Positions 44,348 to 53,602 are shown, numbered from the stretch's first letter. The stretch is 64,000 bases of DNA from Anaerolineales bacterium (GCA_016789305.1 JAEURJ010000009.1:124001-188000), one strand, 5' to 3'. The notes: generated by a model from the letters alone, not told the origin. Numbers and translations are program-made.

Positions 44348-46033
44348 CTATGCTTTTGTTGGCCTTTGGATCATCTGGTCCAACGCCGAGCCTGCGGGGA
44401 CCATTGGGTAGACCGCATCTTCCATTTCCACTTTGAATTCGATCACGGTTGGGCCTTTGATATTGCGGGCCCAGGCAATCGCTTCATCAACTTCCTCACG
44501 CCTGGTCACACGCTTCGCCGGTACTCCATGCGCCTCAGCCAGTTTGACAAAATCAGGCGCAAGCATGTTAACTGCAGAGTACCGCTTCTCAAAGAAGAAC
44601 TCCTGCCACTGACGCACCATGCCGAGGAAACTGTTATTCATGATGGCAACCTTTACATTTGCGCCTTCCTGAACAGCCGTGGTTAATTCCGCGGCGGTCA
44701 TTTGAAAGCCGCCATCCCCGGCGATGGCCCAGATCTCCTGGTCCTTCGCGGCAAACCACGCGCCGATGGCCGAAGGGAGACCAAAGCCCATGGTTCCTGC
44801 GCCGCCCGAAGTGAGCCAGCGATTCGGCTTGTCCATTTGATAGTACTGCGCGGCCCACATCTGGTGTTGACCGACATCCGTGGTGACAATCGCACCTCCG
44901 CCCGTTGCCTTCCAGATATCGGCGATGAGATGGGCAACATATAACTTGCCATCCTCTTCCCAATTCATGATGCTGCGCGCATCGGCTTCCGCTTTCCAGC
45001 CGTTGATCTCTTTTTTCCATTCTTCATGGTCATACTCGTCAACCAATGGAATCAGATCGGTGATGACTGTTTTTAAATCACCTACCAAAGGCACATCCAC
45101 AAAAACATTTTTATGAATTTCCGAAGGATCGATCTCAATGTGAATCTTCTTTGCGCGCGGCGCGTAGGTTTTCAACGTACCCGTCACGCGGTCATCGAAA
45201 CGCATGCCGAAAGCCAGGATCAAATCGGAATTTTGAATGGCAAGATTGGTATGAACTTCACCATGCATCCCCATCATGCCAAGGCTTAATTCATGCGAAG
45301 CAGGGAACGCACCCAGACCAAGCAAAGTACTTGCCACGGGAGTTTGCGTCTTCACTGCGAATTGCATCAACGCATCCTCCGCTTTGGACATCAACACACC
45401 ATGTCCACAAAGGATAATCGGTTTATGTGCCTTCTCAATCAACTTCACAGCTTCATCCAAAGAATTCTTTGGCGCATGTGCAACGGGTTGATATCCGGGC
45501 AGCCCCATGTCTTCGGGATAAATAAACTCGGTCTGTTCGACCTGGGCATTTTTACAAATATCGATCAACACCGGGCCAGGCCGGCCGCTGCGTGCAATAT
45601 AAAATGCCTCGCGAACCACTTCTGCAATTTCTTCTGCGCGAGTCACAAGGTAGTTGTGTTTTGTGATCGGCAGCGTAATGCCGGTTACATCCACTTCCTG
45701 AAACGCATCGCCACCGATCAAATGCGCTGCCACCTGCCCGGTGATGAATACCACCGGTATGGAATCCATCATCGAGGTGGCAATGCCGGTCACCAGATTG
45801 GTCGCGCCGGGACCAGAGGTAGCCATTGCCACACCAACTTTTCCAGAGGCACGCGCATACCCGTCGGCCATGTGCGCACCGCCCTGTTCATGCCGCACCA
45901 ATACGTGATGAACCGGATAGCTCAACATCGCATCGTAGATCGGCATATTCGCCCCGCCCGGATACCCGAAGACCACTTCCACGCCTTCGCGCACCAAACA
46001 CTCCCACAAAATTTCTGCACCAGTTTTTTTCAT
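44348..46033 (-). CDS. ilvB: Acetolactate synthase large (catalytic) subunit
   Basis: ThDP- and FAD-dependent condensation of pyruvate to acetolactate or acetohydroxybutyrate. 561 residues. The catalytic Glu context [16 protein letters not shown] differs around the Glu: I do not see it in the first residues beyond EVVFGYPGG, where it normally lies in the ensuing helix region GxxExxxA-type motif of [21 protein letters not shown], which is clear. [28 protein letters not shown] and the ThDP motif [12 protein letters not shown] ... MNNS are intact. It is paired with ilvN and follows ilvD. Confidence 0.96.
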   Translation of the reverse strand: MKKTGAEILWECLVREGVEVVFGYPGGANMPIYDAMLSYPVHHVLVRHEQGGAHMADGYARASGKVGVAMATSGPGATNLVTGIATSMMDSIPVVFITGQVAAHLIGGDAFQEVDVTGITLPITKHNYLVTRAEEIAEVVREAFYIARSGRPGPVLIDICKNAQVEQTEFIYPEDMGLPGYQPVAHAPKNSLDEAVKLIEKAHKPIILCGHGVLMSKAEDALMQFAVKTQTPVASTLLGLGAFPASHELSLGMMGMHGEVHTNLAIQNSDLILAFGMRFDDRVTGTLKTYAPRAKKIHIEIDPSEIHKNVFVDVPLVGDLKTVITDLIPLVDEYDHEEWKKEINGWKAEADARSIMNWEEDGKLYVAHLIADIWKATGGGAIVTTDVGQHQMWAAQYYQMDKPNRWLTSGGAGTMGFGLPSAIGAWFAAKDQEIWAIAGDGGFQMTAAELTTAVQEGANVKVAIMNNSFLGMVRQWQEFFFEKRYSAVNMLAPDFVKLAEAHGVPAKRVTRREEVDEAIAWARNIKGPTVIEFKVEMEDAVYPMVPAGSALDQMIQRPTKA

Positions 46034-46041
46034 TTGCTCTC

Positions 46042-47709
46042 CTAACTTTCCAACACCGCACCTGTATCGGCACTAGTTACAAAATGTGAATATCTCTTCA
46101 ACCACTTGGAAGTGACATTGGACTTGAACGGAGACAATGCGTCGAGCCGACTCTGAATCTCCGCATCGCTCAACTTAACGTTCAAGCTGCGTGCCACCAA
46201 ATCAATTTGAACAATATCCCCGGCTTTGAGCGCCCCAATCGGGCCACCCGCAGCAGCTTCCGGCGATACATGACCGATGCAAGCACCGCGAGTCCCGCCG
46301 CTAAAGCGACCATCGGTGATTAATGCCACTTTATCGCCAAGTCCCTGCCCCATGATCGCAGACGTGGGAGAAAGCATTTCCTGCATACCCGGTCCACCTT
46401 TCGGACCTTCGTAGCGAACGACCACACAATCACCTGCCTTGACCTTACCTGCAATGATTCCAGCCATGGCCTCGTCTTGTGATTCAAAGATAACAGCGGG
46501 CCCTTCGAACTGCATCATGGATGGACTCACGCCACCCACCTTCACCACCGCGCCTTTCGGAGCAAGATTGCCAAATAGAATGGACAAGCCGCCGCGCTTG
46601 GAATGGGCATTCTCATATTTTCGAATGACTTCTTCGTCTTTGATCTCTTTTCCTTGAATCGATTCCCCCAAGGTCTTGCCGGTAACCGTGATGCGGTCCA
46701 AATGCAACATGCCCGTCCCGCGCTGCACTTCGTTCAAAATGGCAGGAATGCCACCTGCGCGATGGACATCTTCCATGTGCCATTTGCCCGCAGGACTCAC
46801 CTTGCAGATATGAGGCACCTTGTCTGCCACAGAATTAATGCGCGTCAGCGGATAATCCACGCCGGCTTCGTTCGCCAAAGCCAAAGTATGAAGCACTGTG
46901 TTGGAAGAACCTCCCATCGCCATATCCAATGCAAAGGCATCATCGATCGCATCGGCGGTGACGATGTCTCGTGGTTTAATGTCGCGTTCGATCAGAGTCA
47001 TCACTTGGGCTGCTGCTTGACGCGCCAACGCTTCGCGTTCAGGGGTCTTCGCCAGGGCAGAACCGTTGTACGGAAGGGCGAGACCGAGCACTTCCATCAA
47101 ACAATTCATCGAGTTGGCAGTGAACATACCAGAACACGAACCGCAGGAAGGACAGGCAAATTTTTCCAAAATGGATAATCGCTTTTCATCGATCTTCCCC
47201 GCTGAAAATGCACCAACGCCTTCGAAGACCGAGATCAAGTCGATGGCCTCACCCTCTGGGGTCATGCCTGCTTTCATCGCACCACCAGATACGAAGATAG
47301 TGGGCACATTCACGCGCATCGCGGCGAGCAACATGCCAGGCACGATCTTGTCGCAGTTCGGGATGCAGACCATGGCGTCAAATCTATGAGCTTCGATCAT
47401 GGTCTCGACGCAGTCAGCAATTAGTTCACGCGAAGGAAGCGAGTACTTCATCCCCATGTGACCCATCGCGATGCCGTCATCCACGCCGATGGTATTGAAC
47501 TCAAACGGCACCCCGCCCGCCGCACGGACCGCATCCTTGACCAGCTTGCCGAAGTCTTGCAAATGCACATGCCCGGGAACGACATCGACATAAGAATTTA
47601 CGATGGCAACGAACGGCTTGTTGAAATCATCGTCCTGCAAACCCGTGGCGCGCAGCAACGCGCGATGCGGGGCTTTCTCATATCCTTTTTTTACGGTATC
47701 TGAACGCAT
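46042..47709 (-). CDS. ilvD: Dihydroxyacid dehydratase
   Basis: Fe-S enzyme dehydrating dihydroxyisovalerate and its Ile counterpart. 555 residues. Cluster cysteines in [13 protein letters not shown] and [19 protein letters not shown] are clear, with [13 protein letters not shown] and the closing [20 protein letters not shown]. First structural gene of the ilv-leu operon; the Ile/Leu/Val leader peptide and its terminator lie directly upstream, with a short AGACCTG/CAGGTCT palindrome in between. Confidence 0.97.
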   Translation of the reverse strand: MRSDTVKKGYEKAPHRALLRATGLQDDDFNKPFVAIVNSYVDVVPGHVHLQDFGKLVKDAVRAAGGVPFEFNTIGVDDGIAMGHMGMKYSLPSRELIADCVETMIEAHRFDAMVCIPNCDKIVPGMLLAAMRVNVPTIFVSGGAMKAGMTPEGEAIDLISVFEGVGAFSAGKIDEKRLSILEKFACPSCGSCSGMFTANSMNCLMEVLGLALPYNGSALAKTPEREALARQAAAQVMTLIERDIKPRDIVTADAIDDAFALDMAMGGSSNTVLHTLALANEAGVDYPLTRINSVADKVPHICKVSPAGKWHMEDVHRAGGIPAILNEVQRGTGMLHLDRITVTGKTLGESIQGKEIKDEEVIRKYENAHSKRGGLSILFGNLAPKGAVVKVGGVSPSMMQFEGPAVIFESQDEAMAGIIAGKVKAGDCVVVRYEGPKGGPGMQEMLSPTSAIMGQGLGDKVALITDGRFSGGTRGACIGHVSPEAAAGGPIGALKAGDIVQIDLVARSLNVKLSDAEIQSRLDALSPFKSNVTSKWLKRYSHFVTSADTGAVLES

Positions 47710-47726
47710 AAGGCTCCTTTGAGTTA

Positions 47727-47744
47727 AGACCTGTCGTCAGGTCT
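47727..47744. repeat. Short palindrome before ilvD
   Basis: AGACCTG-TCGT-CAGGTCT, a 7-bp perfect stem with a 4-nt loop, 18 nt upstream of the ilvD ATG. Its sequence is shared with the longer inverted repeat at 30070-30163. Confidence 0.5.
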
Positions 47745-47756
47745 TTGAAATTGATA

Positions 47757-47788
47757 TAAAAAGAGCCGCCCGTGGTTAGGGCGGCTCT
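47757..47788 (-). terminator. Attenuator terminator of the ilv-leu operon
   Basis: Perfect 10-bp stem AGAGCCGCCC/GGGCGGCTCT, 7-nt loop, followed on the minus strand by TTTTTATATC. The loop and inner 5' arm CCTAACCAC are complementary to GTGGTTAGG (47830-47838) within the leader peptide frame; the match extends through one mismatch to 13 of 14 positions (GUGGUUAGGAUGGC against GCCGCCCUAACCAC, one pair a G-U). Confidence 0.92.
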
Positions 47789-47805
47789 GCTTTTTATTTG
47801 GTGAT

Positions 47806-47904
47806 CTACTTCGTTCTCACCGCAGCCATCCTAACCACAAATAAGTCCTTAATAATAAGGACTACAAGGACGACTACAATAAGGGAATAAGTAAACATAT
47901 TCAT
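47806..47904 (-). CDS. Ile/Leu/Val leader peptide of the ilv-leu operon
   Basis: A 32-residue frame starting MNMFTYS and continuing LIVVVLVVLII (residues 8-18): eleven branched-chain codons in a row, with more further on (LFVV). It ends in TAG 17 nt before the terminator stem. RNA of the VVR codons (23-25) is the antiterminator strand. A perfect 8-bp hairpin (47844-47863) covers the last regulatory codons and may act as a pause or protector element. The layout matches classical ilv attenuators of enterobacteria and actinobacteria. Translation of the peptide is inferred. ATG 47904 lies 19 nt after the -10. Confidence 0.88.
   Translation of the reverse strand: MNMFTYSLIVVVLVVLIIKDLFVVRMAAVRTK
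47844..47863 (-). promoter_or_regulatory. Hairpin within the ilv leader peptide
   Basis: AGTCCTTA-TTAT-TAAGGACT on the minus strand, 8-bp perfect stem. It overlaps codons Val-Leu-Ile-Ile-Lys-Asp, so a stalled ribosome would open it. It does not overlap the antiterminator strand; the role as pause hairpin is inference. Confidence 0.55.
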
Positions 47905-47923
47905 GGGCTTGTGACTTCGCCCG

Positions 47924-47951
47924 ATTATAGGCGGAAACGGCAATACGTCAA
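47924..47951 (-). promoter_or_regulatory. Promoter of the ilv-leu operon
   Basis: TTGACG, 16-bp spacer, TATAAT on the minus strand; predicted start near 47917. Confidence 0.88.
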
Positions 47952-48028
47952 GGGTCAAATTTTCCGAATCGGCCATGAAGAACGATTACATTTTGACGTT
48001 AAAGCATGGACCAATTTGTATAAACCCC

Positions 48029-48057
48029 TTGACACATCCACTCCCCTGCCATAGAAT
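48029..48057 (+). promoter_or_regulatory. Promoter of the aspartokinase-asd unit
   Basis: TTGACA, 17-bp spacer, TAGAAT. TTGACACATCC and CATAGAATACCGCCCAA are identical to the trp T-box promoter. Predicted start near 48064, only 5 nt before the leader peptide ATG. Confidence 0.9.
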
Positions 48058-48068
48058 ACCGCCCAATC

Positions 48069-48170
48069 ATGAATAATATTTTGAACAGCACAAAACACGG
48101 CTTGGGTACCATGACCATGACCACTACCTCCGGTAAATCCCGTGAGGCATTTGTGCTTGGTCAGAAGTAA
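48069..48170 (+). CDS. Thr/Met leader peptide upstream of aspartokinase
   Basis: A 33-residue frame: MNNILNSTKHGLG then Thr-Met-Thr-Met-Thr-Thr-Thr (residues 14-20) and SGKSREAFVLGQK. Five Thr and two Met codons in seven resemble thrL logic with Met in place of Ile, fitting a branch point leading to both Thr and Met. The ATG lies 11 nt after the -10, so it is practically leaderless. RNA of codons 24-27 (CCGTGAGGC, 48140-48148) pairs perfectly with GCCTCACGG of the terminator; a further six pairs (TTGTGC 48151-48156 with GCACAA 48196-48201) extend the antiterminator. There is no sign of Lys-codon control. Confidence 0.85.
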   Translation: MNNILNSTKHGLGTMTMTTTSGKSREAFVLGQK

Positions 48171-48199
48171 CCGAAACAATCGGTACACTCAGAACGCAC

Positions 48200-48229
48200 A
48201 ACGCCTCACGGAAACGTGGGGCGTTTTTG
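48200..48229 (+). terminator. Attenuator terminator before aspartokinase
   Basis: ACGCCTCACG-GAAA-CGTGGGGCGT (10 bp with one G-U) followed by TTTTTGTT. It lies 30 nt after the leader peptide stop and 48 nt before the lysC ATG. Its 5' arm is the target of the antiterminator strand. Confidence 0.9.
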
Positions 48230-48276
48230 TTATCTGAAATCCTTCGTTTAGAAGAAACGTGTCAAAGGAGACACCT

Positions 48277-49701
48277 ATGTCAAAACAAACGCTGGTGATG
48301 AAATTTGGAGGAACATCCGTTGGATCGGCGGATGCCCTTCGCAATGTAACGCAGATCATTCGCGATGCGAAAAAGGATTGGAAACGAATCGTCGTTGTGA
48401 CTTCTGCGATGTCCGGAGTCACGAACCTTTTACTGGACTCGGCAGCGCTCGCGACTCAAGGGAAAGTTGACTCACTTCCAGCAGCAGAATCCACGCTGAG
48501 AGAAAAGCATTTCTCCGCCGCAGATAAACTTATAAAAAACGAAAATTTACGTGAGGAAGCCAAAGCAGAAATCAATACATTGATCCTCTCATTGGTTGAC
48601 CTGTGCAAAGCGATTGCCGTGCTCGGCGAAGCAAGTCCGCGTGCAATGGATGCCGTTGCATCACTCGGCGAAAGAATGAGCGTCCACTTGCTGGCAGCAG
48701 TGGTCAACGATGCGGGAATACAAGCCAAAGGAATTGAATCAACCGAGTTCGTTGTCACGAACGCACATTTTCAAAACGCTCATCCCGATTTCAAAGCAAC
48801 AGCTGAAAAGACAAAGCAATTATTAAATCCATTAATGGATAAAGGCATTATTCCGATCACCACTGGTTTTATCGGCGCAACTCCTGATGGAGCCATCACC
48901 ACTCTGGGCCGCGGCGGCAGCGACTATTCCGCTGCGATCATCGGCTCCGTACTTCCCGCAAATGATGTTTGGATCTGGACAGACGTGGACGGCATCATGA
49001 CCACCGATCCGCGCATTGTTAAAGAGGCAAAGACACTCTCTGAAATCACGTACAGCGAAATCGCTGAACTGGCCTATTACGGCGCCAAAGTTTTACACCC
49101 CAAAACCATCCGCCCCGTGATCGATGCAGGCATTGGATTACGCATCTGCAACACGTTCAACCCAGCACACCCAGGCACAAGGTTAATTGCCAATATCCCT
49201 TCTGATTCCAAACCGCGCGATGGACAAGTGGTCAAAGCAGTGACAGCCATCCGCAATCAAAGATTAGTGACCATTGAAGGCCGAGGCATGTTGGGCGTCC
49301 CCGGCGTGGCAGCGCGAGCATTTGGGGCAGTGGCTTCCACGAAGACAAGCGTGCCATTAATTACGCAGGCTTCTTCGGAACAATCGATTTGCTTTGCCGT
49401 GCCTGCTGAATCCGCTGCGTCTGTATTGAGTGCGCTGCAAGCTGTCTTCGCAAGCGAGATCGAAGACGAAGATATCGATCGTGTGTGGATGACCGAGGAT
49501 GTTTCGATCATCACAGTGGTGGGAGTTGGCATGTCACATACCCCGGGCGTGGCGGGTCAGGTATTTTCAAAACTTGGCGACAGCAAGGCAAATGTTTTGG
49601 CCATCGCACAAGGCTCATCGGAAGTATCCATCAGCATGGTCGTTGCAGCAGCGGACACTGAACTTGCGGTGAAATCATTACATGAGTTGATCGTTCAATA
49701 A
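48277..49701 (+). CDS. lysC: Aspartate kinase
   Basis: Phosphorylates aspartate at the head of Lys, Thr and Met synthesis. 474 residues from ATG 48277, behind AAAGGAG; a longer frame from GTG 48259 overlaps that ribosome site. MKFGGTSVGSADAL (8-21), the catalytic region GFIGATPDGAITTLGRGGSDYSA (in pieces) and WTDVDGIMTTDPRIV are intact. C-terminal tandem ACT domains (about 310-474) include TIEGRGMLGVPGVAARAF and VGVGMSHTPGVAGQVFSKL. There is no homoserine dehydrogenase fusion. The Thr/Met attenuator suggests this copy is the Thr/Met-responsive isoenzyme; thrA would be an alternative name. Confidence 0.94.
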   Translation: MSKQTLVMKFGGTSVGSADALRNVTQIIRDAKKDWKRIVVVTSAMSGVTNLLLDSAALATQGKVDSLPAAESTLREKHFSAADKLIKNENLREEAKAEINTLILSLVDLCKAIAVLGEASPRAMDAVASLGERMSVHLLAAVVNDAGIQAKGIESTEFVVTNAHFQNAHPDFKATAEKTKQLLNPLMDKGIIPITTGFIGATPDGAITTLGRGGSDYSAAIIGSVLPANDVWIWTDVDGIMTTDPRIVKEAKTLSEITYSEIAELAYYGAKVLHPKTIRPVIDAGIGLRICNTFNPAHPGTRLIANIPSDSKPRDGQVVKAVTAIRNQRLVTIEGRGMLGVPGVAARAFGAVASTKTSVPLITQASSEQSICFAVPAESAASVLSALQAVFASEIEDEDIDRVWMTEDVSIITVVGVGMSHTPGVAGQVFSKLGDSKANVLAIAQGSSEVSISMVVAAADTELAVKSLHELIVQ

Positions 49702-49704
49702 TCC

Positions 49705-49733
49705 GTAGGGACACAGCGACGCTGTGTCCCTAC
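49705..49733. repeat. GTAGGGA-type palindrome
   Basis: GTAGGGACACAGCG followed by CGCTGTGTCCCTAC with a central A; a 29-bp perfect palindrome between lysC and asd, 22 nt before the asd ATG. Nearly the same sequence as 24781-24808. Confidence 0.85.
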
Positions 49734-49755
49734 TAATTCAAAGGAGAAATTATTT

Positions 49756-50817
49756 ATGTCCCAATCTCAAATCCCCGTAGCAATTCTTGGCGCAACAGGT
49801 TCGGTCGGCCAGCGTTTTATTTCGTTGTTGGATAATCATCCGTGGTTCAAAGTGGTGGCACTCGCCGCATCTGACCGTTCTGTTGGACAGCCATATTCCA
49901 AAGCGGCGCGCTGGGTGTTGGATGATCCCATGCCGGCATACGCTCGTGACATGATCGTAGTCCCAGCGAATACGGATGCCGTGCAGGCAAAAATCGTTTT
50001 CTCTGCATTGCATACTGAAATTGCCAATGAACTGGAACCATTATTTGCAAAGGCCGGCGCGGCAGTGTGTTCGAATGCATCGTCCTATCGGCGCGGAGAG
50101 GATGTGCCATTGCTGCTCCCTGAAATCAATGCGGAACATATTCAATTGGTCAAAGCTCAACGCAAGAGCAAAAGCTGGAGCGGATGCATTGTCACGAATC
50201 CCAACTGCACAAGCACAGGACTCACCATTGCGCTCAAGGCATTGGACGAAGCATTTGGCGTGAAGAAAGTTTTCATGGTGTCCATGCAGGCGCTTTCAGG
50301 CGCAGGCTACCCAGGCGTGCCTTCCCTCGACATTATGGACAATGTCATTCCAAATGTTGGCAATGGCGGCGAAGAGGAAAAAGTGGAGTGGGAACCGCGC
50401 AAGATGCTTGGCAAATTCAACGGGAATAAAATTGACATGGCAGATATTCAATTCAGCGCACACACGAATCGGGTAGCTGTGATCGATGGTCACACTGTAT
50501 GTGCCAGCGTGGGGTTTGATAAACCCGTCGAACCAGAAGCTGCCATTCAAGCATTGCGCGATTATGCGGCAAAGCCGTCAGCCGCGAATCTGCCTTCGAC
50601 GCCCAAACCAGTCATCGAGGTTAAGGATGAAGCGGATCGCCCACAACCCAGACTCGACCGATTAACAGGCAAAGGCATGACGACAGTTGTCGGCCGCGTG
50701 CGTCGCGATCCAATCCTTGATTTAAAATTTGTTGTACTTTCACACAACACGATTCGCGGCGCGGCGGGTGCATCCATTTACAATGCAGAGCTGTTGGTGA
50801 ATGAAAATCTTTTGTAA
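49756..50817 (+). CDS. asd: Aspartate-semialdehyde dehydrogenase
   Basis: NADPH-dependent reduction of aspartyl phosphate to the semialdehyde. 353 residues; the archaeal/fungal-type branch by its GATGSVGQRF (about 11-20) start, the catalytic Cys in VTNPNCTSTGL (about 155) and the closing VLSHNTIRGAAGASI. SAHTNRVAVIDGH carries the substrate-binding Arg and the catalytic-base His region. AAGGAG precedes the ATG. It is co-transcribed with lysC under the Thr/Met leader. Confidence 0.95.
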   Translation: MSQSQIPVAILGATGSVGQRFISLLDNHPWFKVVALAASDRSVGQPYSKAARWVLDDPMPAYARDMIVVPANTDAVQAKIVFSALHTEIANELEPLFAKAGAAVCSNASSYRRGEDVPLLLPEINAEHIQLVKAQRKSKSWSGCIVTNPNCTSTGLTIALKALDEAFGVKKVFMVSMQALSGAGYPGVPSLDIMDNVIPNVGNGGEEEKVEWEPRKMLGKFNGNKIDMADIQFSAHTNRVAVIDGHTVCASVGFDKPVEPEAAIQALRDYAAKPSAANLPSTPKPVIEVKDEADRPQPRLDRLTGKGMTTVVGRVRRDPILDLKFVVLSHNTIRGAAGASIYNAELLVNENLL

Positions 50818-50818
50818 A

Positions 50819-50840
50819 ATATTACCCAAATGGGTAATAT
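50819..50840. terminator. Weak hairpin after asd
   Basis: ATATTACCC-AAAT-GGGTAATAT, a perfect 9-bp stem right after the asd stop. It lacks a T-run on the plus strand (AAAATC follows), so termination there is uncertain. Confidence 0.4.
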
Positions 50841-50868
50841 AAAATCAAACCAAATGTTATCTAAACTC

Positions 50869-50898
50869 TTGACACATCCTAAATCACTATGATATAAA
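50869..50898 (+). promoter_or_regulatory. Promoter of the met unit
   Basis: TTGACA, 18-bp spacer, TATAAA (or GATATA with 16 bp). CTTGACACATCC is again shared with the lysC and trp promoters. Confidence 0.75.
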
Positions 50899-50917
50899 AA
50901 ACGAAATTAAATATTCG

Positions 50918-51040
50918 CTCTTATCCAGAGAGACTGAGGGATCGGCCCTTTGAAGTCTCGGCAACCAGACAATCGTTATGGTGCCAAATCCGACAAATAA
51001 GAATGACAGAAAAATGTCATTCATATCTGGAAGATGAGAG
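50918..51040 (+). promoter_or_regulatory. SAM-I (S-box) riboswitch upstream of metY
   Basis: All S-box hallmarks are present: P1 strand CTCTTATC (50918-50925) pairing with GATGAGAG (51033-51040); CCAGAGAGACTGAGGGA, CGGCCCTTTGAAGTCTCGGC for the P2 kink-turn and pseudoknot region, and the AACCAG ... GGTGCCAAATCC core. High SAM should stabilise P1 and allow the terminator at 51057. It controls metY and probably metA and metY2. Confidence 0.96.
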
Positions 51041-51056
51041 GACGGTATAGACGTAT

Positions 51057-51092
51057 ACCTCTTCTTGTACTTTCAGAAGAGGTTATTTTTTT
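51057..51092 (+). terminator. Riboswitch terminator
   Basis: ACCTCTTCT pairs with AGAAGAGGT around a 9-nt loop, followed by TATTTTTTT. The 5' arm CCTCTT is complementary to the 3' P1 strand GAGAGG, giving the alternative antiterminator. Confidence 0.93.
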
Positions 51093-51105
51093 AAGTCTTG
51101 CGCGC

Positions 51106-51174
51106 TGTCATTCTGAGCGTAGCGAAGAATCTCTAACATAATCGTAGAGACCCTTCGTTCCACTCAGGGTGACA
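51106..51174. repeat. TGTCATTCTGAGCG-type dispersed palindrome
   Basis: TGTCATTCTGAG at one end, CTCAGGGTGACA at the other; inner arms ATCTCTA/TAGAGA. It lies between the riboswitch terminator and metY. Related half-sites occur at 11206-11307. The remaining bases up to metY hold only the ribosome site. Confidence 0.75.
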
Positions 51175-51241
51175 ATTATGAGACAAGAAATCATCTCTTC
51201 TGAAGGGCGGGTAAACATTATTCAAGAGGAGAAAGTTCAAT

Positions 51242-52534
51242 ATGTCCAGCATCAAAGATCGCAAGTTAGGTTTTGCCACCCGTGAATTACACGCGGGCTA
51301 TTCCCCCGACCCCACCACGGGCAGTCGTGCGGTGCCGTTGTATCAAACCACCAGCTATCAATTCAAAAGCACGGAACATGCTGCGAATTTATTCGCGCTC
51401 AAAGAATTGGGAAACATCTATACTCGTTTGATGAACCCAACCACCGACGTGCTCGAGCAGCGCATCGCATCACTCGAAGGCGGCGTTGCCGCATTAGCCG
51501 CAAGCTCGGGTCACGCCGCGCAGGCCCAGGCAATTTTCACTCTGCTCAATGCAGGTGACCATATCGTTTCGTCAAGTCGTTTGTATGGCGGTACCTACAA
51601 TCAGTTTGCCTACACCCTGCCCAAGCTGGGAATTGAAGTCACATTCGTGGACCCCTCCGACCCGAAGAATTTTGCAGCGGCCATCAAGCCGAACACCAAA
51701 ATTTTGTACGGCGAAACATTGGGCAATCCAGATATTTCCGTCTTCCCGTTTGAAGAAGTTGCTGAGATCGCAAAAAAGAACAAGCTCATCTTGATGATCG
51801 ATAACACCTTCGCCACGCCATATCTCTTCCGCCCGTTTGAATATGGCGCGCACGTCATCACCCACTCCACCACCAAGTTCATCGGCGGACATGGCACTTC
51901 CATCGGCGGCATCATCGTCGATGGCGGAAATTACGACTTCGCCAACGGTAAATTCGAAAACTTCAACACACCCGATCCTTCGTATCATGGACTGGTGTAT
52001 TCCAGCCTCGTCGGTGCGGGATTGCCTCCGTTTGCGATCAAGGCTCGTGTGCATGTATTACGTGACATCGGCGCCTGCCAATCTCCATTCAATTCATGGC
52101 AGACCATTCAGGGCATCGAAACCTTGAGCCTGCGCATGGATCGTCACGTGCAGAACGCACAGGAAGTTGCTGAATATCTTGAGAAACATCCCAAAGTCAG
52201 TTGGGTCAAATACCCCGGACTCAAGAGTCACCCCGACTATGCACGTGCTAAGAAATATCTTCCCAAAGGCGCAGGTGCGATTCTCGGCTTCGGCATCAAG
52301 GGCGGCGCGGAAGCAGGAAAGAAATTTATCGAGAGCCTGCAACTCTTTAGCCACCTTGCAAACGTGGGAGATGCGCGCAGCCTTGCCATTCACCCCGCCA
52401 CCACCACACACAGCCAGCTTAGCGAAGAACAACAAGTCTCCGCTGGTGTCAGCCCCGACTTTATCCGCTTGAGCGTTGGCCTCGAAGACATCGCAGACAT
52501 CAAGTGGGATCTCGACCAGGCGCTTAACGCGTAA
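51242..52534 (+). CDS. metY: O-acetylhomoserine sulfhydrylase, copy 1
   Basis: PLP enzyme making homocysteine from O-acetylhomoserine and sulfide. 430 residues, Cys/Met metabolism family. [21 protein letters not shown] (in pieces), [30 protein letters not shown], the cofactor Asp in [14 protein letters not shown], the Schiff-base Lys in [17 protein letters not shown] and the closing [10 protein letters not shown] are all present. GGAG precedes the ATG. Directly controlled by the SAM-I riboswitch. Followed by a large hairpin and metA. Confidence 0.95.
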   Translation: MSSIKDRKLGFATRELHAGYSPDPTTGSRAVPLYQTTSYQFKSTEHAANLFALKELGNIYTRLMNPTTDVLEQRIASLEGGVAALAASSGHAAQAQAIFTLLNAGDHIVSSSRLYGGTYNQFAYTLPKLGIEVTFVDPSDPKNFAAAIKPNTKILYGETLGNPDISVFPFEEVAEIAKKNKLILMIDNTFATPYLFRPFEYGAHVITHSTTKFIGGHGTSIGGIIVDGGNYDFANGKFENFNTPDPSYHGLVYSSLVGAGLPPFAIKARVHVLRDIGACQSPFNSWQTIQGIETLSLRMDRHVQNAQEVAEYLEKHPKVSWVKYPGLKSHPDYARAKKYLPKGAGAILGFGIKGGAEAGKKFIESLQLFSHLANVGDARSLAIHPATTTHSQLSEEQQVSAGVSPDFIRLSVGLEDIADIKWDLDQALNA

Positions 52535-52546
52535 ATGTAGAAATCA

Positions 52547-52586
52547 GAATGATGAATGCAGAATAAAAATTCTGCATTCATCATTC
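52547..52586. repeat. 18-bp perfect hairpin between metY and metA
   Basis: GAATGATGAATGCAGAAT, loop AAAA, then the exact reverse complement ATTCTGCATTCATCATTC. There is no T-run, so it is not a typical terminator. The same words are read in frame in aroE. It lies 21 nt before the metA ATG. Confidence 0.85.
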
Positions 52587-52607
52587 AAAATTCATCCTTC
52601 AAAAATC

Positions 52608-53537
52608 ATGCCCGTAAAAATTCCAATCACTCTTCCCGCCCGCGCTACTCTTGAAAAAGAAAATATCTTCATCATGGATGAAGACCGCGCCACGCATCAG
52701 GACATTCGCGCCCTGCGTGTTGCGATTCTCAACCTCATGCCCACCAAGATCGCCACTGAAACACAATTATTGCGGCTGCTTTCCAACTCTGCGCTTCAAG
52801 TGGAAGTGACTCTGCTGCACACGGCCACGCACGAATCAAAGAACATCGATGCCGAGCATTTGCTGGAGCATTATGTCACCTTCGATGAAGTCAGGAATGA
52901 AAAGTTTGACGGCTTGATCATCACCGGCGCGCCGGTGGAGCAATTACCGTTCAAGGAAGTGGATTATTGGAATGAATTGACTCAAATATTGGATTGGTCT
53001 GAAACCAATGTCGAATCCAATTTTTATATTTGCTGGGGAGCACAGGCCGCGCTGTATCATAAATACGGCATCCCAAAATATGACCTACCTCAAAAAATGT
53101 TTGGCGTCTACGAGCACCGCATCCTCTCCTCGACCGAGAACCTGTTGCGGGGATTCGACGACATTTTCCTCGCCCCACACTCCCGTCACACCGAGATCCG
53201 CCGCGAAGATGTGGAGAAGGTCAATGAAATACAACTGCTTGCCGAATCTGACGAAGCGGGTGTCTACATTGTCGGCTCGAAGGATGGACGTCATCTCTTC
53301 ATTACAGGTCATTCAGAATATGACCCGCTCACCCTCAAAGCAGAATACGACCGTGACATCAGCAAGGGACTTCCCATTCACGTCCCGCAAAATTATTATC
53401 CAAAAGATGACCCGACGAAAATGCCAAACGTCCGCTGGCGTGGACATGCCAATTTGTTATATTCAAATTGGCTGAACTATTATGTGTATCAAGCCACTGC
53501 ATTTGACCCGAACGATATTCCACAACATAAAAAATAA
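52608..53537 (+). CDS. metA: Homoserine O-acetyltransferase (MetA/HTS type)
   Basis: Acylates homoserine to start methionine synthesis. 309 residues from ATG 52608; no Shine-Dalgarno is visible and the longer frame upstream runs through metY and the hairpin. [18 protein letters not shown] (42-59), the catalytic Cys in [28 protein letters not shown] with the catalytic His and EYD Glu are clear. The specificity position reads GAPVEQLPF with Glu at 111 (Gly in the E. coli succinyl enzyme), which in this family predicts acetyl-CoA, matching the two acetylhomoserine sulfhydrylases beside it. Confidence 0.94.
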   Translation: MPVKIPITLPARATLEKENIFIMDEDRATHQDIRALRVAILNLMPTKIATETQLLRLLSNSALQVEVTLLHTATHESKNIDAEHLLEHYVTFDEVRNEKFDGLIITGAPVEQLPFKEVDYWNELTQILDWSETNVESNFYICWGAQAALYHKYGIPKYDLPQKMFGVYEHRILSSTENLLRGFDDIFLAPHSRHTEIRREDVEKVNEIQLLAESDEAGVYIVGSKDGRHLFITGHSEYDPLTLKAEYDRDISKGLPIHVPQNYYPKDDPTKMPNVRWRGHANLLYSNWLNYYVYQATAFDPNDIPQHKK

Positions 53538-53548
53538 TCCTTCCAAAG

Positions 53549-53564
53549 CCAGCCGACAGGCTGG
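53549..53564. terminator. Short hairpin between metA and metY2
   Basis: CCAGCC-GACA-GGCTGG, a 6-bp GC stem, flanked by AAAGCC and GGCTTTT arms that can extend it. The T-run is poor, so it may be a processing or weak termination site. Confidence 0.4.
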
Positions 53565-53602
53565 TTAAGTTTAGGCTTTTCGCATCCATCATTAGAGGTT
53601 TA

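Noticed and set aside
47844..47863. Hairpin in the ilv leader as the antiterminator itself
   Set aside because: It does not overlap either terminator arm; the real alternative helix is formed by 47830-47838 with the terminator loop and arm.
49681..49755. Independent promoter for asd
   Set aside because: Only a GTAGGG palindrome and a ribosome site lie between lysC and asd; no -35/-10 pair is seen.
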